A DNA stretch of 64,000 bases from Acanthosepion esculentum (lineage: Eukaryota > Mollusca > Cephalopoda > Sepiida > Sepiidae), in the NCBI GenBank assembly GCA_964036315.1, contig OZ038500.1:54059425-54123424 (forward strand), in the 5' to 3' direction. The translations under genes and the position numbers were made by a program. This document shows, piece by piece, positions 51,566-61,486 of the stretch (position 1 is the first letter of the stretch; every line of letters begins with the position of its first letter). The notes below the pieces were generated by a model. It searched no databases and was not told the origin of the DNA. It was given only the letters and a program-made list of their open reading frames with translations.

Positions 51566-52435
51566 TAACGGTACTTTATCTAAGTCCATAATTTTTTTTA
51601 TATTATTATTCGCCCAATACAAATAACAAGAGTCACTCAAAACCCTAGAATTGAAGATATCAAGATTGTAGTGTTTGGGAAAATGTCCTGCCTAGTGTCT
51701 ATTCCACAAAACGGCCGTATCATAAAAATGAAGGTTGGGTTGGTGGGAATCATAAGTAGGCATCAGATTATTTCATGAGATAATGGTAGTACCTGGATTT
51801 GGTCAGAAATCAGTCCTTTGGTGGTAAAACTGGAGTGTCCTCTTCAGGGTCCCAGGCTTGGGTGATGGTATGTGGAGGCCATGTGCTACCCAGACCACAG
51901 GCCCCCCTCTCTTGATCCTACCAAGAGAAAACAGTATGTGCTGGGCAAACACAGAATAACCATTCTAAAGAAAATTTACTTCATATTAGTCTCACTAAGC
52001 AAAAGCAACTGTACCTACAGAGTACAATAAACACACATGTAAGAACCAATAAGAACCAATTGGGTCGACACTACAAAATTTGCTGAAGCAAGTAAACACA
52101 AGTTGCTTACTTCCAATTCTCATCTATCTAGCCATTCGCAAGACTTTATCTAAGCTTTTATATCAGATTATACATTTATGTTTAAGCAGACTTACAAGTT
52201 AATTAAGTCTGGTGCAAGGACACAAGTGTAGGGTACACAATATGACACTTCAGTAGGAGCTCTTAATGTTACACTTGTAATACAGTTTCCACCAAAATCC
52301 ATCTACAAACCCTCTGAACCCTAATTGTGGTAAACAACTAACCCAAAACTATTAAATTTTATCAGTAATATAACACACATTAAAAAAAAAAAAAAAACAA
52401 ATCCACCCCAAAATATATTTATGCCTATTATTTTT
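51566..52435. other. No recognised element
   Basis: A block at 51650-51705 resembles 47215-47265. Otherwise unrecognised. A-run at 52382-52396. Confidence 0.4.
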
Positions 52436-52483
52436 TACATGTATTATGCATTTTATATATGTATTATGTAATATATATATAAT

Positions 52484-52515
<32 letters not shown>

Positions 52516-52857
52516 ATGTAATATTTATATATATGTTATGTATTATACATTTTATATATATATGTATTATGTAATATATATAATAATATTATTATTATAT
52601 AATAATATTATTATCTATATATATATATATATATATATATATAATGTAATATTTATATATATGTTATGTATTATACATTTTATATATATATGTATTATGT
52701 AATATATATATAATATTATTATTATATAATAATATTATTATATATATATATATATATATATATAATGTAATATTTATATATATGTTATGTATTATACATT
52801 TTATATATATATGTATTATGTAATATATATAATAATATTATTATTATATAATAATAT

Positions 52858-52888
<31 letters not shown>

Positions 52889-52960
52889 GATATATATATA
52901 TATATATATGTTATGTATTATGCATTTTATATATATATACATATATATATATATACTGAT
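52436..52960. repeat. AT-rich tandem array, about 125-bp period
   Basis: TATGTTATGTATTATACATT starts at 52532, 52661, 52781 and 52907 (periods about 128, 121, 126). Each unit carries (TA)n, TAATGTAATATTTATA, TGTATTATGTAATATA and (ATT/AAT)n palindromes. Nearly pure A+T and strongly self-complementary. Confidence 0.92.
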
Positions 52961-53574
52961 TCAAATACACTCTAACTACAAACAAGATGAAATATCCTAA
53001 AAAAACTCATAAGTACTAATATATCCCCCACTGATACCAGTAAAGAAATCAAACTAATTATATATGATATTAAATTTAATACAACCAACTTAATCACCCG
53101 CAATAACTCTTCTCCATCAACTAAACTTTTGCAAAAGACCAACATTGTATATCAATTTAAATGTCCTTTGGGAGATTGTATCACTGACAAAAAAGTAAAT
53201 AATATATATATTTTGGTTTCACAACAACTTTATTGAGGAGGCTAATATTACACATGCCAGATTCAAGTTCCATAGCCCAACATTTAAAGGAACATTCCTG
53301 TCCACATGCATGATTTAGAGAAATATTAATTGATAAAACAAGTATGGCACAAAAATTAGTTGATCCTCACTCCACACATAAAAATTATAACTTTCAGATG
53401 AACATAGCAATTTTGTCTTTGGAAATAATGAACATTACATCTTTGTAAAACAATATGCATTGACACAGTAATTTTCTCTTTTTTAATACTGACACCAAAA
53501 ATCCAAGAATATTAATGGATCCTATTGAAAATAAGCAGACAAAACTTGTCTAAATTATTCAATGAAACTTGTCT

Positions 53575-53576
<2 letters not shown>
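52961..53576. other. No recognised content
   Basis: Nothing recognised. Confidence 0.4.

Positions 53577-53613
<37 letters not shown>
53577..53613. repeat. (TA)n microsatellite
   Basis: About 18 TA units. Confidence 0.95.
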
Positions 53614-53617
<4 letters not shown>

Positions 53618-53770
53618 GAAATATAGTCTTAAGATGTGCTATAATTTTTGGGATAAAGTGCTCTATATCAGAGATAGAGCTTGTGTAAATATAAAAGTGA
53701 ACATAGAAGTCAACACTTAGTCGACAGTCTGTTTCATGCTAGGATTGCATCTAGCATGAAACAATTTTGG
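53614..53770. repeat. Foldback family F, single-arm copy
   Basis: GAAGAAATATAGTCTTAAGA, GGGATAAAGTGCTCTATATC and AAATATAAAAGTGAACATAG then AAGTCAACACTTAG run in the same order as the reverse of 33846-33968. A short terminal hairpin remains (TTTCATGCTAG...CTAGCATGAAA, 53731-53764). Confidence 0.82.
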
Positions 53771-53794
53771 ATTGTTTGGATGAACTCACCACTA

Positions 53795-54075
53795 TAGACT
53801 TTATGAATTTAAGTGCAGTATTAGATTGGCAACAATGTCTCATCATTTTACAGTTGAATTAGATGCATCTGTAAATTCTATGCTAGCAGTTTCTTTTCTT
53901 GCATTTCTTGCTTGTGGAACTCACTTCCATGCTTTGCAGCCAATTTTGATCTTCAAAAATGTAAATGTAATGGTTGTTCTCTCTCTTTAATAAGATTTCT
54001 CTTTTTTTTTATTCTTTCAACTTGGTAACCTATTGTGTCTTAGTGGCTTTATTGCCTTGCTTAGGATGAAATGAT
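53795..54075 (+). pseudogene. LINE-B fragment
   Basis: ATGAATTTAAGTGCAGTATT, TAGCAGTTTCTTTTCTTGCA, TGTGGAACTCACTTCCATGC (LWNSLPC) and the 3' end GTGTCTTAGTGGCTTTATTG then CCTTGCTTAGGATGAAATGA. Confidence 0.8.
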
Positions 54076-54079
54076 TTTA

Positions 54080-54426
54080 AAAAGATTACTTGCATGGCAA
54101 ACTAGAACTTTTTTGGCATCATAAGAAAAAATTATTTGGGGATGTCAAGAATGCTCTCCCTAGAATAAAATATGGAGGAGGTTGTGAGTCATACTTTGGG
54201 AGTTGTTTCTCAGAAAAAGGAACAGAAATCCTGCTAAGAGTTAATGGTATCAGTAAAAGAAAAGGATTACTTTGAAATATTGGATGGCAACTTGAAAGTG
54301 TCTGTTAAAAATGTGAAACTGAAAGCATGGTTGGAGTTTTATCTATGACAATGATCCAAAACATATTATCTAAAATAGTTCTGAAATATCTAAAAGATGA
54401 AAATGTAAATGGCTTCACAGAGGAAG

Positions 54427-54457
<31 letters not shown>

Positions 54458-54605
54458 AAGAGAAGAAAAATTTGAGGATGTGGAAAAATGGGAGGGGAAA
54501 TTTTTTTTTTTTTTCAGCTTATCCACCTTTTGAAGGTTATTTACAGTCAGCACATATTTTTAGATTGTAAGAATTTTTTTTGGAGATAATGATTTACTGA
54601 TACAA
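54080..54605. other. Unclassified with (GATA)n/(GA)n
   Basis: (GATA)n at 54428-54446 then (GA)n to 54457. At 54570-54605 a SINE-A tail scrap (GATAATGATTTACTGATACA then AGTCTT). A 61-codon frame at 54090 has no recognisable domain. Confidence 0.45.
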
Positions 54606-54607
54606 GT

Positions 54608-55175
54608 CTTCATTCTTTTGTTAATAACCATGCATTCTGTCTTCTTACGGTTTATGTTTAGTCCTTTCTTCTTGCTTTCCTTCACTACCATCTGTATGAG
54701 CTTTTTGTAGTTTTCTTTCTGTGTCTGTTATCAGGACTGTCTCATCTTTGATCATATGTTGTTAAGATTGTGACCACCAATACTGAATCCTGGTAGGACA
54801 TAATTTTCTCTGAATTGCCTCACTTTATACGTTGAATAAGTTCAGAGAGTAAGATGTTGAGGATAATATGTACTGAACATGTGAGCAAGGTTTTAGAGAA
54901 AATGGAAACAAAAAGAAAACTTAACATCAAGAAGACAGTTGAAATTTCTGGGGTACATAATGAAGAAGGGTTTGGAGGATCTGTTACTCAAAGGACAGAT
55001 TGAGTGCAAGAGGAATAGAGAAAAACAATGCATAACATACTTGATGAGGTTGAGAAAATAGATGGTGGAACATTGTGTAGAAATAAAGAAAAGAATTTAT
55101 TTAGGTCTGCATGGGACAGGAAATTCTGGAGAGCCATGATCATCAACATCCTCAGGGGACACAGGACATAAAGAA
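54608..55175. pseudogene. LINE-A with inverted 5' part (twin-priming structure)
   Basis: Minus strand 54840 to 54608: the palm-to-thumb approach, ending ...KESKKKGLNINRKKTECMVI then NKRMK. Plus strand 54845 to 55170: KMLRIICTEHVSKVLEKMET, KRKLNIKKTVEISGVHNE, then the TTACTCAAAGGACAGATTGA (GQIE) region and ATGGGACAGGAAATTCTGGA then GAGCCATGATCATCAACATC (WDRKFWRAMIINI). The 3' half is on plus and the upstream part lies inverted to its left, which is the order made by twin priming. Several stops. Confidence 0.8.
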
Positions 55176-55177
55176 GG

Positions 55178-55452
55178 AAATACAAGTCTTACTAATTAAT
55201 CCATAGTTGGGGGAGAAGAGGAGGATTTATGCTTTTCTTAAGGGTATTTGTGTGCAAATGAATATAACAAACTCGGCTGGAATTGGAACTCAGCTTACCA
55301 ATTTCCAATTCTGGGCTGTTATCCTGCACATTCATGCTTACAACACCAGGCATTCCTAAATGGTCACCCATCCAGGTACAGATTAGGCCTGACATTGCTT
55401 AACTTTGGTGATTATGCAAGAATCGGTATTTCAATGTGATATGGCCGTACGT
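55178..55452 (-). mobile_element. SINE-A with 5S-rRNA-derived head
   Basis: The minus strand starts CTACGTACGGCCATATCACA (compare 5S rRNA TCTACGGCCATATCAC). It continues TTGCATAATCACCAAAGTTA then AGCAATGTCAGGCC, ACCTGGATGGGTGACCATTT and GTTGTAAGCATG (55452-55334), then the tRNA-like part and the SINE-A tail (TTAAGAAAAGCATAAATCC; CCAACTATGGATTAATT). Confidence 0.88.
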
Positions 55453-56319
55453 AGGGAAGAATGTAGAGAAAGGTAGAGAAATATTCATATTTTCCCTCTC
55501 TATATATGTTAGAAAGAGAAAGAATGGCAGAGGAATTATCTTAGGGTTGTTCTGGCATGTCCTGATGTGTGCAGACGAAACTGTTGCAATAGTCAGTAAG
55601 ACTTAATGATTGTATCTTTGCTATTTTCTCCCCCTTTCTCGAACTGTTTTTACATTTCCATTTTTCAGCTCGCTCTTGCGTAGGAGTTGATATAAAGTAA
55701 TTGTGATGTAATGCCAACATTTCTGCTTATATTGGCTCAACCTCCAGCAAAGAAACCTGTTTTTATTTTTGTTTTGGTTTTTTATTGTTTGGGAAGGGGT
55801 TGGAAGGAAGAAACGATGGACTCTCTCTTTTCATCTTTAACTTTGCCAGTTCTACAAGCCAATTTGTAAGGGTGTGGTTGGGTTGGGAACAGGTGTGAGC
55901 ACTTGTGGTAGGGGGCCTGAGTTATTAGATGAGTTTCCATAGTCAGGCAAGAGAAACAATATCTTGGCTTGGTGTCTGAGCCACACTCTCTCTCTCTCTG
56001 TCTCTCTAACTTTGTCTCTCCAATTTTTCTGTCTGTATGTCACTTCTCTCTTCATATATCTTCTTTCTGTCATATTTTTCTCCCCCCATTTTCGGCTTAA
56101 CTTTCTTTTTCTTTACACATTTTTTCTCTCTGGTGCTGCTTCTCACTCTATTATTTTCTCTCTCTGTCTTTCTCATAAATTTTTATTGGCATGTTTAGTT
56201 GGTAGCATTTCATTGTATTTCTTCTTTTATTTTTTAATTTTCTTCTGAATGTGTCATTTTTTTCATCGGTTGAAATAAGCTTATTCCCCATATGAGGTGA
56301 TTTTGTATTTTATTGTGTA

Positions 56320-56320
<1 letters not shown>
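55453..56320. other. No gene; CT-rich stretch
   Basis: 55980-56200 is rich in CTCTCT runs. A 94-codon Leu/Ser/Phe-rich frame here is a low-complexity artefact. Confidence 0.45.
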
Positions 56321-56367
<47 letters not shown>

Positions 56368-56383
56368 TATAATAATAATAATA
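56321..56383. repeat. (TA)n tract and (AAT)n SINE tail
   Basis: About 20 TA units, then TTATTATAATAATAATAATA. The AAT part is the 3' tail of the following minus-strand SINE-B. Confidence 0.9.
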
Positions 56384-56869
56384 ATAGCTGGCCACTCGGA
56401 TTTGAGGATACCTGTCTACTAGGGCAGCTAGCCAATCCCTATTGCAAACGCTCACTCAGGCACATTTTGTGTTTGTTCAACACCCACAGAGCCCACCTGT
56501 GGTTTATACTGCAACTATGCTGAGCAGACCTTAGTTACAGTTTCTTGGAGAGAGTGTGTTATCTGTCATGATCAACAATGTGAACAAGATCAGCACACCC
56601 AAACCCTCGGTCACGATGACTTGTGACTTCATGCTAGCACAGCTATCGATGGCTCCCAAGTGTTCCATCTACCCACTTTCACTCACAAGGCTTGGGTCAA
56701 CCAGTGGTATGGTTTTCAGTCACTTTCCAAAGGTACTGCATGCTGGGATTGCCCCTTCCCCCCGACTGATAACATCAGGGAGTCTCCTTCCTGACAAATC
56801 AACTGCGGTGAGATTCAAACCCAAGTCTCATGGTCAGAAAGCGAACGTTCTAACCACTCAGCCACGTGC

Positions 56870-56872
<3 letters not shown>
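56384..56872 (-). mobile_element. SINE-B, full-length copy
   Basis: The minus strand starts GGGCACGTGGCTGAGTGGTT (tRNA-like with box A TGGCTGAGTGG) and CTTTCTGACCATGAGACTTG then GGTTTGAATCTC (box B). A body of about 400 bp ends CCTCAAATCCGAGTGGCC and an (ATT)n tail. The 5' end abuts a TA tract (56873-56907). It would be made by RNA polymerase III and moved by a LINE machinery; its partner LINE is not identified. Confidence 0.85.

Positions 56873-56907
<35 letters not shown>
56873..56907. repeat. (TA)n microsatellite
   Basis: About 17 TA units between SINE-B and foldback P. Confidence 0.95.
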
Positions 56908-56911
<4 letters not shown>

Positions 56912-56936
56912 GTATTTAGGCAGCAATCCTTCTTTC

Positions 56937-57580
56937 ATGCACATTTCATTAAAAACGACTGACAAGGTGCTTTTATTTAGTTTTTTTATATAATTTCTCA
57001 TGCGATCTAATAAAGTTTTTCTTTTCAGAGGATAAATTATATAAAAACTGTCTGAATGTTCTTTTTATTTGAGCGCTTTTGGCTATATATTTAGCCATTT
57101 TCAAGGATTATATTTCTACTGTTAGAATTAGAAATAGAAATAGTTTATATGTATGTTTTATAAAGTGATTTTAATTATTCGGAATATACTTGTCGACAAC
57201 ACTAATATAATAGCATCATCCACTTGCAAAAAAAGGCTAAAAATAATGGAAGCCTTACTAATAAAAACAAACAAACCAACACTTAATAATATTAACTTTG
57301 AACATGGACATAATATCTTGACCGTGTTTTGAAAAAAAAAAAAAAAAAATGAATCACTTTATAAAACATACATAGAACAAACTATTTCTATTTCTAATTC
57401 TAACAGTTGAAATATAATCCTTGAAAATGGCTAAATGTATAGCTGAAAGCGCTTTGATAAAAAGAACATTCGGACAGTTTTTATATAATTTATCCTCTGA
57501 AAAGAAAAACTTTATTAGATCGCACGAGAAATTATATAAAAAACTAAATAAAAGCACCTTGTCAGTCATTTTTAATGAAA

Positions 57581-57587
<7 letters not shown>
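56937..57587. repeat. Foldback family P, copy 3, about 235-bp arms
   Basis: 56937-57170 (ATGCACATTTCATTAAAAAC onward) is inverted at 57352-57587 at about 93% identity. The spacer of about 180 bp (CTTGTCGACAACACTAATAT; TAATGGAAGCCTTACTAATA; GAACATGGACATAATAT) is the same unit as 22310-22470. Both arms are bounded by TA tracts. The right arm reads RTFGQFLYNLSSEKKNFIRS then HEKLYKKLNKSTLSVIFNEM, an open but unidentified protein segment. Motif sites at 57076-57107 (minus) and 57420-57452 (plus). Confidence 0.9.

Positions 57588-57632
<45 letters not shown>
57586..57632. repeat. (TA)n microsatellite
   Basis: About 22 TA units then GTGTGTG. Confidence 0.95.
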
Positions 57633-57633
<1 letters not shown>

Positions 57634-57860
57634 TGTGTGATCGATAAATTGTCATCTAAATTATGCAAAAGTGAGAATAACACTGTTATCTCATTTTAAC
57701 AAAATAACACAAAAATAATTTGAAATGCTAAAGTGTAAATTTATTCAATATTGCCATTGGCTTCAACCATATCCTCCAGATGATTTCGGAATCCCTTGAA
57801 ACTCTTCTGGATGATCTCCTTGTTTAATTGGTGAATGCTGTCATAATCCTTGCCTTCAGT
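57633..57860. other. No recognised content
   Basis: Nothing certain. Text at 57760-57830 (GATGATTTCGGAATCCCTTG) could be a worn mobile-element gene. Confidence 0.3.
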
Positions 57861-57864
57861 TAAT

Positions 57865-58025
57865 CCTACTATTTATCTCATAGCTGGGGAGAGAAGAGAT
57901 GGCTTCATACCTTTCTCAAGTATATATGACTGTAAGTGAATGTAATGAACCCAACTGGAATTTGAACTTGGCTCTCCGATTTCTCATTCTGAGCTGCTAT
58001 CAATTACACCATCCACACACCCACA
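57865..58025 (-). mobile_element. SINE-A, left member of a head-to-head pair
   Basis: Plus-strand text TCATAGCTGGGGAGAGAAGA, CTTCATACCTTTCTCAAG, CCCAACTGGAATTTGAACTT then GGCTCTCC and CAATTACACCA, the reverse of SINE-A tRNA part plus tail. Box B GGTTCAAATTCC-like is well kept. Confidence 0.82.
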
Positions 58026-58039
58026 AACATCTATTGAAT

Positions 58040-58320
58040 GTGCAGGTGGTATAATGGTTAGTGGCTTGAATACAGAATTGGTGAGCTAAGTTTGAATTCC
58101 AGTTAATTACATTCACTTTTGTGTAAATACCCATGGAAAAGGATTGAATCCATCTCTTGACCCAGCAGCTATGGATTAAATAGCCGGCAAGACTAGATTA
58201 TCTAACTTGATTGGCAACCAGTCTAGGTTCAAAACTGTTTGGGCATGTGGCTAGCAATGCACGCCAACTAATAAAAATCTACTGGTTAGAAAATCTGCAG
58301 CTGCAATGCCTAAAATGTTG
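58040..58320 (+). mobile_element. SINE-A, right member of a head-to-head pair
   Basis: GCAGGTGGTATAATGGTTAG, TAAGTTTGAATTCCAGTTAA, TTACATTCACTTTTGTGTAA, AAAGGATTGAATCC and CAGCTATGGATTAAATAGCC, then the long tail also seen at 50645-50760. With its inverted partner it makes an approximately 150-bp-arm palindrome centred near 58032. Confidence 0.82.
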
Positions 58321-58635
58321 ATGCATTGAAAGCTGTGGTTTAATACTCCTTAGTGGAGTTGACAGAATTTGAGTGAGTTGAGAATCATCATTGTAATGAA
58401 TTTACATAATAGTCTGAATTAAATTTTTTAACAAAAATGGAGAAACGTGCCTGCAATAAGACAGTTTCAAAAGAATGTTTTTTTTCATTGACACTGCTTT
58501 TTTTTTTTTAACTACTTTCACTCTTAGGTAATATTTATTGCTTTAAAAAGTGATGAATTTAGAATTTTAATAAAAAATAAACATATGAAAGCAAATTTAT
58601 TAAACCAAATGTCATTTGTAGACAGTTTTGCTGTA
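58321..58635. other. No recognised content
   Basis: Nothing recognised; T-run 58500-58511. Confidence 0.4.
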
Positions 58636-58639
58636 TCAC

Positions 58640-58745
58640 AGCTTGACTGTGGTTAGGCATATGATTGCTTCAACCTGGAATCGAAACCCAACTGATTTGA
58701 CATCAAACAGAGAGTCTCATCCTTAGGCCATCAGCACACGCTAGG
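58640..58745 (-). mobile_element. tRNA-derived SINE-like copy
   Basis: The minus strand reads CTGATGGCCTAAGGATGAGA (box-A-like) and GTTGGGTTTCGATTCCAGGT (box-B-like) at tRNA-like spacing. Ends are not defined. Confidence 0.5.
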
Positions 58746-58891
58746 GAGAAAGGGAATTTTTAACACATTATATAGAAGAAATAAGCATTCATGATTGCCA
58801 GAGGGCTCAATTCATAGTAAAGAGCTTAGCATTAATCAGCAGCAGCTGACAAATTTCCTTTCTTCCAAAATGCTCAACCCACAAAAGTGAG

Positions 58892-58912
58892 AATATATAT
58901 ATATATATATAT
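58892..58912. repeat. (TA)n tract
   Basis: About 10 TA units. Confidence 0.9.
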
Positions 58913-59570
58913 AATTTCTTGTTGTTCAAAACTTTATAATAGCAAGGAACAAGTGTGATTTCTTATATAAATTTAAATTACAAGGCTTATTGGTGTAAAT
59001 TTAATAACTAAAAACAACCGGTTTCATCCCTGCTTATCAAGTTTTATTCTGGGAATTAAAAAAAGACAAACATGTAAATTAATTTATAGGATGACTAATG
59101 TGGGAAAAAAATTATTCAAGGAAAACTAGAGACTAATAATATTCAGACCCAGCAAGCAATCCCTGTTTACAGAGAGAAGGCTTGCGGGATCTGATATATA
59201 GAGACTCAAGAACCTTGAAATGATATAATGAGTGTGACCAAGACAAAATAGAGAAATAAATATATATATGTGTGTGTGTGTGTAACAAAAAAAATGTACC
59301 CGATTTTAAAATCCTACAATTCCCAAATAGCTTGAATACAGATATAGAAAAAACTAACAAGCACACAGGCGGACAGACACTCTCCAAGTTTGGAGGTGCT
59401 AAGCTAGGATAATTAATTTGATTCATGATATCCACTTATCCTCAGAGATCCCAAGGCATTTCCTCACATACAGTTTTGTCTTTCTTTTATTTAAACTGAG
59501 GAAGCCAAATAGAGCATATATTTCTCTGGTGAAATGTGTCTTTAATAAAGTTTTTCAGTTTGTCTCATGA
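58913..59570. other. Unclassified, two motif sites
   Basis: Motif-like CTTGATAAGCAGGGATGAAA then C at 59021-59041 (minus) and CTGAGGAAGCC...GGTGAAAT at 59498-59535 (plus). Short (TA)n(GT)n at 59258-59283. Confidence 0.4.
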
Positions 59571-59573
59571 TCG

Positions 59574-59635
<62 letters not shown>
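59574..59635. repeat. (CA)n(TA)n microsatellite
   Basis: About 16 CA then 14 TA units. Confidence 0.95.
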
Positions 59636-59641
<6 letters not shown>

Positions 59642-59694
59642 ATTACCAATTATCAACTGATTAACTAGTGCAACTCTAATCTATGTGTTTCCAC

Positions 59695-60115
59695 CTGCTG
59701 TTAAAAGTGTCTGGACGATATAATTCTGTAACCTACATCAGTCTTTCATTGATTGATCTTATTCAGTTTCATACTGTTTTGGCTTAAACACATACTATTG
59801 GCAGTGTTATTGCTTCCCAGATATGTTCTTTTCTCAAATATTGTTTTCCATTCTCATGTATATCTCTTTTAATGAGGAACCACACATTTTTTGTTGAATT
59901 AATAGCTGGCAAGGCTGGGAACCATTTCATTAGTTTGGTGTCTTTGAAATCTTTTTTTTTTTTTTTTTTCTTTTGGCAAGGTGGGCAATAATCAACTTTG
60001 CAGAATGTGAAAGAGCATTATCTCACTTGAATATACTTTTAGTTTAAGCGTTTGCACTCTGCATTAGTAATATTACTTTCTTTTCTACTACATTCTTTTA
60101 CTAGGCCTCTCAATT
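59695..60115 (-). pseudogene. Tc1-like transposase remnant, C-terminal half
   Basis: The reverse strand reads, across frames, DNALSHSAKLIIAHLAK (the second-Asp motif, normally QQDNAP.H.A), then LMKWFPALPAINSTKNVWFL followed by IKRDIHENGKQYLRKEHIWE (normally WPA.SPD.NPIEN.W..(L/I)KR). A worn KTVxNxIxSxNERLM end follows near 59740. This is the catalytic end of a Tc1/mariner transposase with its third acidic site lost. A T-run and stops interrupt it. The DNA-binding half is not visible. Confidence 0.78.
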
Positions 60116-60149
60116 GCAGCAGTATCCTTATTGTTAATTTCACTCAAAG

Positions 60150-60620
60150 TTGTTTTCTGTTGCTGTTATATAGCAATAAAGTATCGCTACCGACACTGTA
60201 GTTTGAACACGGATCACCAGAGAGGAAATACAGGCGGTCCCATTGTGAATAAGTAGATCACGTGACCATAATGGAAATGCATAAATAAGAAGTAGTGTGA
60301 CGTCTGATTGATCACTCTTTCTATTCTATCCTCTATACTTATTCACTATTTCTACATTATTTCTCTATACTGATCACTCTATGGTAGTTAATTTTCAAGT
60401 GAGTGTTATCGAGCAAGTACTATTAGTGCGAGTATTATTCGAAGGCATCTGACAACAGTATTATTCAACGGCGTTACTATAGTTGTATCTGTGATTACAA
60501 AGTCTCTACTACAACGAGCATTATGAAAGTGACAAGTGTTTGTTGACATTACAAAAATGGCAATGAGTGTTTGTTGACATCACGAAAGTTGCCATAGCAG
60601 GATATGACAACTATGAAATT
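60150..60620 (+). promoter_or_regulatory. Possible LTR or promoter-like segment
   Basis: TGCATAAATAAGAAGT (about 60276) is TATA-like and followed by a CT-rich, then CGAG-rich stretch of higher complexity. A 27-bp word (AGTGTTTGTTGACATYAC) is repeated at 60533 and 60569. No ends, target duplication or coding region confirm an LTR. Confidence 0.2.
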
Positions 60621-61480
60621 CAAAAACACTATTGTCCATGGATCAGAGTCATCTTCAGTGGAAGGATAAATACTTTGTACAGCAAATGAAGTCACATGCA
60701 GCGTGAAGCTTCTTGGTTGTACCACTCAAAAAAAATTGTCCAAGAACTTAGAATAATTTTCTGCATTTATCTTAAATCATCATCAACTTGTAATTTTACA
60801 GCCAACAATATTACCCGAAAACAATATAAACCTCCCTGCTGGTGTCTCCTAAGTTATGTTAGGTGACACATAATTCAGGATCCAATTTTTAACTGTGTCA
60901 TCAAATCCATTCAATGTAGCTCTACATTCATCTTTAAAATTACATTTACTGAATGGTTAGAATGATTGTCTCACCAGCTATTGATAGTGCATTCAAGCCT
61001 TACTAAATGCTCTTAATATTGTGGCCGTATACCAGACTAGACCGCTTGATGCATATCAATACTAGATGCGTAATGTTGATGGTTAAAAAAACTGATCTCG
61101 CAAGCTATTGATAGTGCATTCAATCCTCCTGGATGTTTCAATGTTGTGGCTATGTTTCCTTTGTACAAATTGGTTTTCACTGCCAAGTTTGGTAATATCT
61201 GTACAGGAAATTAAACTCTTTTCTATAATGAATTTACAGGCAATGGCTTGTGAGATGAGTTTTCTAAGCATTGTTGTGACAGACATGACGAATATCTTTT
61301 ATATTCATAATATTATAGACGGATTTCATTTCCTGTAGAGAGATCACAAAAGTCGACAGGGAAATCAATTTGTAAAACAGAAAATTTAGAATTTGTACAC
61401 ATTTTGAAACATTTTTATTGTACTCATTTTAGACTATTTTCTTTTAATCTTAATGTTACTAATCTTAATGTTACTTTTTA
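60621..61480. other. No recognised content
   Basis: CTATTGATAGTGCATTCAA occurs at 60978 and 61104, a short dispersed duplication with similar flanks (GAATGATTGTCTC against AAACTGATCTCGC, and ATTGTGGCCGTAT against GTTGTGGCTATGT). Class unknown. Confidence 0.4.
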
Positions 61481-61486
61481 TTGTTG

